In this document: positions 1 to 10,608 of the stretch, one piece after another
How positions within the stretch are numbered: the first letter of the stretch is position 1
Layout: every line of letters starts with the position of its first letter
NCBI GenBank assembly: GCA_902729315.2
Contig: LR746277.1
Span: 4,717,001-4,781,000, forward strand
Origin: Spirodela intermedia
Lineage: Eukaryota > Streptophyta > Magnoliopsida > Alismatales > Araceae
Direction of reading: 5' to 3'
Length of the DNA stretch: 64,000 nt
The notes under the pieces: model-generated
The model's database searches: none
Told to the model about the DNA's origin: nothing
What the model saw: only the letters and a program-made list of their open reading frames with translations
Translations under genes and position numbers: made by a program

Positions 1-1174
1 ATTCATGGGTTCCTCTAAAATCCCACAGATACTGTATTATAATTCCGGGCGATCCCCACCTTGGCCCTTTTTATTTGACCATAATCTCGAGTCAACCCCG
101 CCCCCCTCTCTCTCTCTCTCTAATAACTGGTGAGATGGGGCGAGAGGAGGCAGGATTTGATCCTCTTCAGAAAGCTTTAATGGGAGGAAAGGCCATCCGC
201 TTTCCTCCGCCCTGTCTCCTCCGCTGGCCCCATGTGGGGTGCTCGACGAAATGCCTGAGAAGGGAACGGAGTCGTCTTCTTCCTTCCTCTCGTTGACCAG
301 AGGCCACCTTGTGTCTGCGCAAGAACAGCGGGAACGTGGGAGCGATGACGGGACGGCCCCTGGCCAGATGTCGGCGCCGTCACGAGACCAAGACATCCAA
401 CGTGATTCCTGCCGTGTTGACTCTCTCGCATCTTCAAACCAGATGGGTCGAGATCATCTGAAGGAGTTCTCTGTCAGCCACAACCGCCATGCTTGTATCA
501 CCCATGTAGCCAGCCTGTGCCCCAGTCAAACGAGATAGTCCATCCACGCGAGCTGGGGCCTCATCGCAGCTTCCATAGTTTAATGGTTACTGGATTCGTA
601 ATTAAATCGGAGAACAACTCTACTCACATGCAGTCGCAATCTCCTGCTCACCCGCTTGCTATCGCTCGCCGACAGTCTCTGGAAGCTGAAACCGGAGGCT
701 GTGGTCATGGTCAACGGCGGGGGCAGCCCATGAACTCACGAGAATGAAGGTGGAAGGGGAGCCCATAGGAGGAGATGATCCGGGATTCCTCGCTTATCTC
801 GAGATGAAATAAACACAGTTCAATTGTACAGGATGACTGCGACATCGTCTCAGTCTGAACCGCCCTCCCTCGGCTTCAGGAGGAGCTCCAGAGTGAACAG
901 CTTACGATTCGCTGTGACCTCTTCAGGACAAGATCTGAGCACGCACCCGGAGAAAAGAGCAGCGGGTATCTGGCTACTATCAGTAGGTCGCAGCGCGCTG
1001 CTTGAAGATATGACAGAGGAATGTGGAAGACGCAGGTAGAGCTTCAGCTTTTATTCCCGAGCAGGTGGCTGCAGTCCTTGTCATCGGTGTGAGCTCCGGC
1101 AGAGAAATTCATGGGTTGGTGGTGAAATTTCACGCATGCCACCAGTCCCCGTTGTCCACAGCTCTGCTCCCCGG
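1..1174. other. Intergenic, downstream of the CSLC gene
   Basis: No gene recognised on either strand; the open frames here are short and match no family known to me. There is a (TC)n microsatellite at about 105-121. The part nearest 1174 should contain the 3' UTR of the CSLC gene, which is transcribed leftwards. Confidence 0.5.
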
Positions 1175-3867
1175 TCAGCTCATCTGCTCTCCGATCAGAT
1201 CAAGACCGACGAGGAGGAAGCACACTCCCTGGAAGAGCAAGAAGTAGAAGTGAATTCCCTGGGCGGACAGGAGGCTCCGGGCAGCGGCGGTGAGAAGGAG
1301 GAGGGCGAGAGCCAGCTCCTTCTTGTAGATCTTGTTGGTCCTCTTCTTGGCGGGGGTTGCCTCCGCCTTCTGATCGTTCAACTTGGTCAACTCGACGAGC
1401 TCGCTCTCTGAGGCGCCCCTGTGGAGAGGAGGGCTGCTGAGGGCCTTGGAATCCCTCTCTGCCGCCTCCAACAGGTTGGATTCTGATGACCGGCCGGCCT
1501 TCTTAGTGACCACCCACTCGTAGGAGCTCCCCAGCTGGAACAGCCCAGAGACCATCGCATTGAACTTGGTTACGGACATGGTGTTCTCGAACAGAAGATA
1601 AGGAACGATGAAGGGAAAAGACTGAGGGGCCGGTAGGATGTTGAGGAAGGACATGAAGACGGGGATGTAGCAGATGACCCACAAGGGCAACTCCGCCTCG
1701 GGCACGAACATCGTCAGGGGCAGTATGATGCAGAACAGCGTGAACGAATAGAACGGGAGGATCAGCTTCCTCAGCAGGAAAAACAGAAGGATCAGATTCG
1801 CCTTCTTCCATACCGATACCTGCAAATGGGGCATCAAAGCAGCTCATTGAGATCTCTCCTCAGCTTTGAATCAGATGTTCTCTAACTAGCAAGCTCACCT
1901 TTGAGGATATAATGGCAGGAAGGCATAGCCGGAAGAGCTGCATCGGGCCAGAGTGCCAGCGGTGCTGTTGCTTCCGGTAAGCCTCATAGGACCCTGGAAC
2001 CTCACAGGAAACCTAGGCAAATGGAAGTCACACGCATATGGTCTTAGGCGCATAATGACAGCTAAAATGGGCCTTTTATTCAGGTTTAATTTCCATGGTA
2101 CCTGAACGTCATTCAGGAAGATAAACTTCCAGCCATGGAGATGCGCCCGAACGGCGATGTCCATGTCCTCCACGGTGGTCCTCTCGAGCCAGCCGCCAGA
2201 CTCCTCCAGGGCCTTGATTCTCCAGACACCCGCCGTCCCATTGAACCCGAAGAAGTTCAGGAAGATGCCATTGACCTGCTGCTCCACCTCAAAGTGGAAG
2301 CACAGGTTGATGTTCTGGAGGCGGGTCAGCAGGTTCTCGTCCTTGTTCACAAAACTCCACCGGGTCTGAACTAGTCCAAGTTCTGGGTTGCCCTAAATTC
2401 CCCCCCCAGAGAGGCAGAGATGGAAAATATACAGTCAATAAAAGAGAAAATCATACCGGTATCCCTAGAATGGCCCAGAATCACCTTAAAATGAGGAATT
2501 TATGGGTTTAGGAAATCCGGATTTGTCTCGAAAAGGGGCAGAGATGGCAAATATTCGGTTAATTAAATAGATAACCATCTGGGTACCCTATTGATGGGTC
2601 AGAATTATCTCAAAATGAGAATTTTTCGCTCGAAGGAAATCTGGATTTGGCTTGAACAGGGCAGAAATGGAAAATATACAGTCATTCGAAGAGATAACCA
2701 TCTGGTAGTGTATCACCTTTCTTGGTCAGAAATACCTTAAAATGAGGAATCGTGAGCTTGAGGAAGTCTGGTTTTGGTAGGAAATCCGCATCAAATATAG
2801 CCACAAACTCGTATGCTTTGACATAGTCACAGCTCATAGCCGACTTCAGGTTCCCGGCTTTGTATCCAGTTCTGACCAACCGATGGCGATAAACGATGTT
2901 AATTCCCCGTTGACTCCACATGGCAACCTCCGCTCTGATCAGAAGCATGATGGACTCGTCATCGGAGTCGTCGAGGACTTGGATTAGCAGCCTGTCTCTT
3001 GGCCAGTCAAGCTGGCAGACGGCGGAAATGGATTGTTCATACACCTGCAGAAATCCCGATCAAAACAGGTAACTGTTATAATTACTAACTTCATTCAAGA
3101 AGAACAGAAATTAAAATAAATAACCTTTTTTTTTCTTTTTTTACCTCCCTCTCGTTGCACATGGGAATCTGAACGAGGACCATGGGATACCCAGAAGACG
3201 GATCCTCCGTATTGCCATCTTTGAGAGAGTCACCCTGAATCCTTGGCTTGATCTTCTTCAGCTTGATCCAGAGGCAGCCTAGACACATGATCATCCGGTC
3301 CAGGGACTGGATGATGAACAGAAGAACGCAGAAGCTCGACAGGAGTCGAATTGGACGAGCGATGTAATCCGACCGGAAGGAAAGCCAGGAGAGGTACGCC
3401 GCGTGCATCCACCCTCTGAGTTCAGTAGTCTCCGGAAGGTGCAGAAGTGGAGTTTTGAAATGCCAGCCATTGGCGTAGGCGACGGTCTCGAAGAGTAGAG
3501 CCACCGTGGAGATCGCCAGGAAGCCTCTGATGAAGACGAAGAGCAACTTCCCCCGGCCTGCACGATCGCTCTCCATGGAGACCCCCTGCCGGAATATCAG
3601 GCGCTTCTTGACGGTGTTGAGGAGCGCCCAGAGGGCAGCGACCAACCAGGCGACACAGCCGACGGCCCTGTGCGCCCTGAGGAGCAAAACCCAGGTGAAC
3701 TGTCGGGCATTCTTCCCCCGTCCCCTCTCCACACCGCGGAATGCCAAAGAGTCGGGGCCGTCGATCTCGACGACTGAGTAATTAGGGTTCTCCATCGTCA
3801 CGACCACTGGGGTGCCCTTCCTCGCCTCCTTCGCCAACCAGTCGGGGAAGCCAATCCTCGGAGCCAT
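1175..3867 (-). CDS. CSLC: Cellulose-synthase-like C (xyloglucan backbone glucan synthase), 5 exons
   Basis: Golgi membrane GT2-family enzyme; CSLC proteins polymerise the beta-1,4-glucan backbone of xyloglucan from UDP-glucose. Exons on the minus strand: 3867-3145, 3044-2736, 2392-2102, 2012-1899, 1819-1175. All five have whole-codon lengths and give 693 aa, normal for the family. The start was chosen because [10 protein letters not shown] followed by [15 protein letters not shown] is the conserved CSLC N-terminus; an in-frame ATG lies upstream at 3969. Catalytic signatures are visible: VLDDSDD and FDADF in exon 2, TVEDMDIA in exon 3 and QQHRW in exon 4. Hydrophobic segments flank the catalytic part, and exon 5 carries the multi-span C-terminal block with [14 protein letters not shown]. 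Exon 2 and intron 2 share a tandem triplication (see the repeat at 2411-2785). The neighbour SMXL is divergently transcribed 3.6 kb away. The family assignment is very secure; the paralogue number within CSLC is not resolved. Confidence 0.95.
2411..2785. repeat. Three imperfect ~124-bp tandem copies across CSLC exon 2/intron 2
   Basis: Copies start near 2411, 2536 and 2660, each with a 'ggcagagatgg'-like core, an 'aaccatctgg' or similar motif and an 'aaaatgag' motif. On the coding (minus) strand the rightmost copy holds the last ~45 nt of exon 2, the genuine donor (2735-2734) and the start of intron 2. The other two copies lie wholly in the intron and are degraded pseudo-exon ends. The leftmost copy keeps the exon-end sequence CCTCATTTTAAG followed by GTG at 2484-2482, a potential decoy donor; the middle copy has lost the GT. 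Confidence 0.8.
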
Positions 3868-4164
3868 GTCCCAGCCGCCGCCGCCGCCGCCGCCGACGCT
3901 TATGCACCGAGGTACAAAACTCCTGAAATCCTCACAATGTCGAAGAATCCCCGGCTGCCCAGATCCCAAATTCGAAGGCGGCGAGCGAGAAAAGAGCCAA
4001 GAATCCGAATTCAGTCCGCAGGCATTTACCCTCGAACGCTAGGAGGAACAAAGAAATATCTGAAGAAAAAACCCCGTGTCGCGGATAATGTTCCTCCCTT
4101 CCTCCCCATAGCTCTGCGAGACGGCATTGCAGGGGAAGGTATCCGATCTCATAAAGCTCCAGAC

Positions 4165-4170
4165 CACGTG
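4165..4170. promoter_or_regulatory. G-box (CACGTG) upstream of CSLC
   Basis: Palindromic CACGTG 298 bp upstream of the CSLC start codon, in the context accACGTGggc; a second CACGTG lies at 4731-4736. G-boxes are bound by bZIP and bHLH factors. That these act on CSLC is inferred from position only. Confidence 0.3.
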
Positions 4171-4534
4171 GGCGCCCTTATTCTACCCCTACTGACATCC
4201 AGGTTTCGTCCCCACTCACCTTTTCCCGAACTCCGCCATGGCTCGAAGGTGATCCCAAGGAAAAAGGGGCCAACCGAAGGCAGCCGCAGGGAGGAGGGAG
4301 CCCTTCAAGTACAGCGGCCAGGATGTGGGAGAATCCCGCCTCGAGAACAAATAAAATGTGAAGAGAACTCAGAGAGATAATGACGGGGGTGAGCCAGGAG
4401 TGTCACGCTCGACGTGGGTGTCCGACCTCCGGGCCTCCCATGGCGCCGCCGTGCGCCAGATCCAAGTGAAAAAGTCTGGGTAGCGACTGGCGGAGGCCAT
4501 TCCGCTGTCGCAGCTTTCCTGGTCGCCCTCTCTC

Positions 4535-4542
4535 TTTAAATA
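4535..4542 (-). promoter_or_regulatory. Possible TATA box for CSLC
   Basis: The minus strand reads GGGTATTTAAAGAG about 670 bp upstream of the CSLC ATG. It would imply a 5' leader of about 640 nt, or a leader intron. It is a candidate only. Confidence 0.25.
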
Positions 4543-6183
4543 CCCACAGCCGATTGCAGACGGCGGCAGAAAGAGGAGAGAGAATGGGTTATCTCTCTTA
4601 TAACAGTCATCTCTAAGCTCTTGTAGAGAGGGAGTGAAACGGGCGCCGCCAGGAGACCCGGGTCATTTGTCATAGATCTCCGGGGAATATCCAGGTCAAC
4701 AAGGGGTAGTCTTCCCCGAGCCAGGAGAGACACGTGATCCTGTCACTCGGTCCATTATTGGTAAATAATGTGAATCAATGTGACGTCACCATCCCTCGAT
4801 GAGCCCGCCCAGGTGGGCCCCTGGTTTCTGTCGGGGAGAATGACGTGGATGTCTTGCCAGTTATACCCATTTTTCTACTTAATTAATTATCGATTTTGTT
4901 ACAAAAGCCATGGTCAATGAGCTCTGGATATTCTTCGCTGGGAGGAATATCCCCGCCTTGGTGCGTTGACTAATGTACACGTCATCAAAGGCCGGTTGGA
5001 GATCTCTTTGCCGGTCTCATCCGACGGTCCGTGATCTATGACTGGTGTTTAAACGGGTAAACCATCAAAGTTTCTGCATTGACTGACGTGCGCAGACTCG
5101 CTCGCTACCCGGCGGTCGGAGCACCGACACTTGGGGAGGTGACGTGGCGAGTGCGTCCCAGTAAAAGATCTGCTATCCATGCGGGGGCCCGACATGTTCC
5201 CGGGGCACGCTGCACTGGGGAGCCATTTTTAACGGCCGTTGAACGATGACGACGTCTCCTCTCCCCAAAAGGGTCAACGGCTAAGATTTAGCTTATGTGT
5301 CTTCTGTTGATCCATACGAAGGGCATCCGCATTGACCGCTAGAGTTGAAACCGCTGAAGGAGCGGTTGTCGGGAGCTGAGAAAGTCAACTCTGAGAGAGA
5401 GAGAGAGGCATCGGGAAGTTCCTAATCGAGTCAAACACACGGGATGGATATGATCAGAGCTTCTTAGTAGATTACTAATAATCGCAACTGATAAATATTG
5501 GTCTAGCTCACTTCTCTCTCTCTCTCTCTCTCCCTCTACATTAACACACATTGAGGGCATCTGCTCGAAGGCCCTCGCTATGGCGAGCACTGGTCTTAAT
5601 CACCGCTCACGAGATTCCCAATTTTATAGTCGTTTCCATTGTTTCCTCGTGAGTACCAATCAAAATTTTTCTCTCTCTATCTCTCTCTCACTCACTCACC
5701 AGGGTTCTAGCACGCGAGTGGGCGGAGCGAGCCACTGAAACGAGCGATGTCGGTCTGTTCTCCCCCCGTCATTCCGGTGCCTGCTTGATGAAGGCATCTC
5801 CCTCTCCGAGGTGGGTACGATCGATAGCGAGGCCCGACCAGTTCTAGCGCAGAATAGGGTTTCTCTCTCTCTAGAGCAGCCTCTGCACAAGAGGGTGGGA
5901 CGTCGGCCATTGATCCATGCCTCTCTACCTTCAAGGCACTACCCGTTAAAAACGCCGAGCTCACGAGCTTATACCTCGTCCTCTCTCTCCCTCTCTCTCT
6001 CTCTCGCCCGAGGAACAATAAGAGGAGGAAAAATTCTCCCAGGTAGTCGGGGGCCCATCGCTATTCTTGGCTCAAATAGCAAAATGCGAGGGCCCATTAG
6101 ATAAATGGGCCGTCTGTAAGACCGTGAAATGGGCGTACCTGTCCTCAGCCCATCCCAGCCCTTCACCCGGCATATCCACTAGC

Positions 6184-6185
<2 letters not shown>

Positions 6186-6221
<36 letters not shown>
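6186..6221. repeat. (GA)18 microsatellite
   Basis: Uninterrupted GA dinucleotide array in the CSLC-SMXL intergenic region. Confidence 0.95.
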
Positions 6222-6223
<2 letters not shown>

Positions 6224-7407
6224 TGTTCGTCTTCTTCTGTGTTTCCTCTTTTGTGATAATGCCCAGAGACTCCGGCTTGATCTGGTCGATGATAATTTAC
6301 CAAGGTCTTCTATGTTTCCGTCTTCACAGGAGTGAGTGCCCGACTAATCAAAAGTCAACACCTTCAGCATTCAAAGGGACACTCTTTAATTTTAAACAAA
6401 GATCGTGCCTCTTTGAGGAAAAAAAAAAAGGTCTACCGGGTTGTCTTGACGTTGACATCTCCTCGTTGACTCGGGTCCTTCATCTGTCTCAGCGGCAGTT
6501 CTCTCTCTCTCTTCCCGATGCTTTCCCACGTGGCAGTACTTCTGGAGCAATACTGGCCCCCGCTTTCTTCCTGGAGTGTCGATTGGGTCGAGTAGCCCAG
6601 AGTCCGACAGGGGCGAAACACCAGTCAGACCCTTGGATAGAGAGATGAAGAGAGAGAGAGAGAGACGCTGAAAAGACGCCTGCGTGTTCACGGTAGTGCT
6701 CCGGCGGCCATGGCGGAGGGCCCCGGCGAGATCTAATTCGCTGACTGTGTGATATCCGGTGAGTTTTATTCAGTTAAAAAAAATCCGAATCGGAGACCTG
6801 ACGGCCAGTAGACAACCACCGCCGCCGCCGGCAGCGGCGGCGGTCCGCCGGAGACGCTTCTTCCGGGTTCAACAACTCCATCCTGACAGATGGAGATGAC
6901 GTAGCCAATCTCGATCTCCTGCTCACAAGATCTGTTAGCTTATTTTTTAAAAGTCCAAGGATTATTTATTTCTACCGCCGGTTACCGGCGAGATCGGGGG
7001 AGAAAAGGATGGATCTGTGGCGGCGAGCTGGCCGACTGCCCACCCGACGGTGGCTCGGCCCGCGGGACCCGGCAGCAGAGACAGATGAGGAAGATTCTAT
7101 TCCAGTGCATCACATCCCACCGCCGCGTGTTCGGCGGGTCGTCGTCTTCCTCCGAGCTCTCCAAATCTAATCTGCGGCGGCTCTCCAAAAATTAGGGTTT
7201 TATTATCAGGGTAGTAGCGCGGGGTTAATCCCTTCGCCGAGATAGAAGAAGAAGCGCGACCCCCGAGAACAAGACCCCGCAAGGTCGCAGAAAACGTTTT
7301 TCTGGAGGAAGAAGCGGAGACCCCTGCCCCCACCCCGCTCCTTCCTCCCCGTCTTTTCCGCTCAAACAGCGGCCTTCCTTCTTCCTCCTCCTCCCTGGTG
7401 TTTGGTT

Positions 7408-7467
7408 ATGGTGTGTGGTGACAGTGGAGGATTCTCTGCTGGAGGAGAAGCATGCGGGCGGGGCTGA
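7408..7467 (+). promoter_or_regulatory. Upstream ORF overlapping the SMXL start codon
   Basis: A 19-codon ORF (MVCGDSGGF...) starts 44 nt before the SMXL ATG in a different frame and ends at TGA 7465-7467, inside the SMXL coding sequence. Its ATG has G at -3 and G at +4, a strong initiation context. The main ATG has A at -3 and C at +4. It matters only if it lies in the transcribed leader, which is very likely since it is so close to the start. Confidence 0.55.
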
Positions 7468-10308
7468 GCACGATACAGCAGACGCTGACGCCGGAGGCGT
7501 CCAGCGTCATCAACCAGTCCATTTCGGAGGCGGCGCGGCGGCGCCATAGCCAGACGACGCCGCTGCACGTCGCCGCCGCTCTCCTGGCATCGCCTGCCGG
7601 TGTCTTCCGGCAGGCCTGTGTGAGCTCCCACCCGAACTCCTGCCACCCTCTCCAGTGCCGCGCCCTCGAGCTGTGCTTCTCCGTCTCCCTCGACCGGCTC
7701 CCCGCCGCCTCTGCTTCCTCCGGCGGAGCCGCCGTCGAGCAGCCCCCCATCTCCAACGCCCTTGTGGCGGCGCTGAAGAGGGCGCAGGCTCATCAGCGCA
7801 GAGGTTGCCCGGAGCAGCAGCAGCAGCCGCTGCTGGCCGTCAAGGTGGAGCTGGAGCAGCTCATCGTCTCCATCCTCGACGACCCCAGCGTGAGCCGCGT
7901 CATGCGCGAGGCCAGCTTCTCCAGCCCCGCCGTCAAGACCATGATCCAACAGTCCCTCGTCCTCTCCGCTCATTTCCCTGTCGCCGCCGCCTCTACAAGT
8001 TTCCAACCTGCCGGCGATGCCATCGCTGGTGGACTTCTCTTCAGTCTCAGCCCCTCCACGGCGAACACCGGATCTCTGCTCCTTCCCCCCGCGAGCCAGA
8101 ACCCCTACCTAAACCCAAGGTTGCCGCAGAAGCAGGGGAGCAACGGCAACGTCGTGGAGAGGATCCTGCAAGTACTGCGGAAAAGGAAGAAGCGGAACCC
8201 GATCCTCGTCGGCGACCGGCATCCGGCGGAGCTGCTGGATGAGATATTGCAGAGAATAGAGATGAGGGAAACCGGCGATGTCGCGGTGATCACCCTGGAG
8301 AATTACTTGGCCTCCGATGGGTCACAGACTCCCCTGAAACTGGACGAACTGGGCAACTCGATCGTCGCAATTCTCAGGGACCGCTCCGGCGGGGTCGCCG
8401 GTGACGGCGTGGTTCTCAACCTGGGTGACCTCCGGTGGCTCGTCGAGAGCCCCGGCTGCGGGATCGGAGACTCGACGGGCTCCAGCCTTGTCCCCCACCG
8501 GCAGAAGATTGTCCTGCAGAGCGGTCGGGAGGTGGTGGCGGAGATGGCGAAGCTTCTCCGGCACTTCGCAGAGGACTCCGGCGGTAAGGTCTGGCTCATT
8601 GGCACGGCATCCTGCGCCACCTACCTGAGGTGCCAGGTCTACCACCCTTCCATGGAGAAGGACTGGGATCTGCAGGCCCTCCCCATTGCCGCCGGCGAGA
8701 CCGGGGAGTTCTATGCGGAATCGAAGCCCGAGCCACGAGACCATCTTCCCCCCTGGCTGCGGGTCGCAAGCCTCAGCCATGGGAGCCCTCAGGTGATGAC
8801 GAGCACAGAGCAAACGATTTCAGAAACACCTCCCTCCCCTCTTCTTGACGTTTTAGTTTCATCTGCTGTTGCAGACGAAGGAGAAGGAGAACACAGAAGA
8901 GGTACTCAAGAGATGGACTGAGACTTGCCGCCACCTCCATCCCAGTCTCCACGAGGTAGACGATGACCTCGACAAGCAGGCAACGCCGCCGCACTACTCG
9001 TCGGGCTTGCCGTTCCGACAGGTTCCTCCGACGAAGCTGCCGCCCGTGAGAAGCCCAGTGAGGACGGACCTCGTTCTGGGTCTCCCACCGGCGGGTTCCC
9101 GCAGAGAGCTGGACATGTTCTCCGGCCACCAAGGTTACCAAGTTTTGGGCAGCTTGGGCCCCGATTCCCTCAAAAGGATCTTCAAGGGCCTTTCCGTGAA
9201 GGTAACCTGGCAGCGCGAGGCGGCCTCGCTGGTCGCCGCCGCCGTGGTACAGTGCAAGTCCGACGGAGGGAAGAGGCGGAGAGACGTATGGCTGCTCTTC
9301 CTGGGACATGACAGGATGGGGAAGAAGAAGATGGCCGAGGCGCTCGCCGAGCTGGTCACCGGCGCCGCCCCCATTTTCGTCCCCCTGGGCGGCCACTCGC
9401 CGGAGGAACGCGGCGGAGTGGACTTACGCGGGAAGACGGCGTTGGACGGTGTCGCCCAGGCCGTTCGCCGGAATCCATCCTCTGTGATTGTGCTCGAGGA
9501 TATCGACCGCGCCGATCTACTGATCCAGAAGTACCTCAAGCAGGCCATGGAGAGGGGCCGCCTGCTCGACTCCCACGGCCGGGAAGTCCCTCTGGGCGAC
9601 GCTATCTTCATCCTCATCTCTCACTCCTCGCCGGAGCATCTCAAGTCGTCGGAGGACGAGGAGAAGCTGCGGGCAGCTGCGAGTTCCGGGTGGCAGCTGG
9701 AGATCATCGTGGGAGAGGACGCCGCTGCGAAGCGCCGTGCCGAGTGGCCGTGCGACGAGGGAAAGCTGCCGGTGAAGGCGAGGAAGCAATCGTTGGACTT
9801 GAACTTGGTGGCCGACGCCGACGAGGACGCCTCCCCGGAGGGATCCCCTCGTTCCAGTGATCTCACCGACGACCAGACCGATTACGGAAGGCTCGCGATG
9901 AATGACGACGGTTTTCCCAGGTCAACGATCTCAGCGATGAATGATTACGGATCTCACCTCGTTAACGCCGTCGACGGAGCCGTGGTGTTCAAGCCTGTTG
10001 ACTTCGGTGACCTACGGAGGAAGGTCTCGGAAGCGATCGCGGGTGAGTTCTCCGCCGTCTTCCGCGGCGGGCGGGCGGCGCTGTGGATCGACGAGGAAGC
10101 GCTGGACCGGGTGGTGGCCGGCGTCTGGTTTGGGACGGCGGAGTTCGAGGAGTGGGTTTTAAAGATCCTGGCTCCCGCTTTCCGGGAACTGAGGGCTTGC
10201 TCGGCGCTGGGCGGCGCCGCTGTCGTCAGGCTCCTCCCGGTCAAGGACCGCTGCCGCCGTGGTGCCCGGGAGTGCTTGCCGAGTTTGGTCCGGGTTTCGA
10301 TGGCCTGA
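7452..10308 (+). CDS. SMXL: SMAX1-like (SMXL) Clp/HSP101-related repressor, 2 exons
   Basis: Nuclear repressor of the SMAX1/D53 family. Such proteins recruit TOPLESS-type corepressors and are degraded after karrikin/strigolactone receptors (KAI2/D14) and MAX2 bind them. Exons 7452-8792 and 8875-10308 join in phase 0 (CAG|GTGATG donor, TTGCAG acceptor) to give 924 aa. The N-terminus MRAGLSTIQQTLTPEA and the double Clp-N region fit the SMAX1/SMXL2 branch rather than SMXL3-5. A first degenerate ATPase region contains NPILVGDRHPAELLDEIL (about residue 247 on). The second has a P-loop-like GHDRMGKKK at 591-599. RGKT at 632-635 is the motif needed for signal-induced degradation in the family, and LDLNL at 754-758 is an EAR corepressor motif. 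A Gln run (EQQQQ) lies in the N-terminal third. Coding GC is very high. An overlapping uORF may limit translation. Family secure; branch assignment probable. Confidence 0.95.
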
Positions 10309-10581
10309 CCTCGCCGGACTCGGATGTAAATCTCAGGTTATTATCTCTTTTCGTATGTTTCCATCGTTGATTTTCAGGTACTTAGTGGACGACCGTGAAA
10401 TCCGGGGGGGTTTCTTGTTAGAGTCCTCAGGAGCGCCTTGAAGTTGTAGAGAGAGAAAGAAGAAGAAGAACATTTAGGTATATTGCGATTTTGTCTGTCT
10501 GAGATTTTCCCGTCAGCTCGCGACTCGCAGGACCCGTTGCGGTGCTCCTATCCAAGATCGTGCCTTTAATGGCCCGGCCAG

Positions 10582-10608
10582 CTCTCTCTCTCTCTCTCTC
10601 TCTCTCTC
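10582..10608. repeat. (CT)n microsatellite
   Basis: Uninterrupted CT array about 270 bp downstream of the SMXL stop codon. Confidence 0.95.

Larger units (their letters stand above)
3868..7451. other. Divergent intergenic region between CSLC and SMXL
   Basis: 3.6 kb with no recognised gene, presumably containing both promoters. It is punctuated by (GA/TC)n tracts at about 5393-5408, 5513-5531, 5983-6006, 6186-6221 and 6647-6665, and several GGCCCA/TGGGCC motifs at about 6050-6110. A CCG-type trinucleotide run at 3874-3893 sits just upstream of the CSLC start. Confidence 0.5.

Noticed and set aside
7362-8813. Long antisense frames opposite SMXL
   Set aside because: High-GC coding sequence commonly leaves open antisense frames; none shows a conserved domain, while the plus strand encodes a full SMXL.
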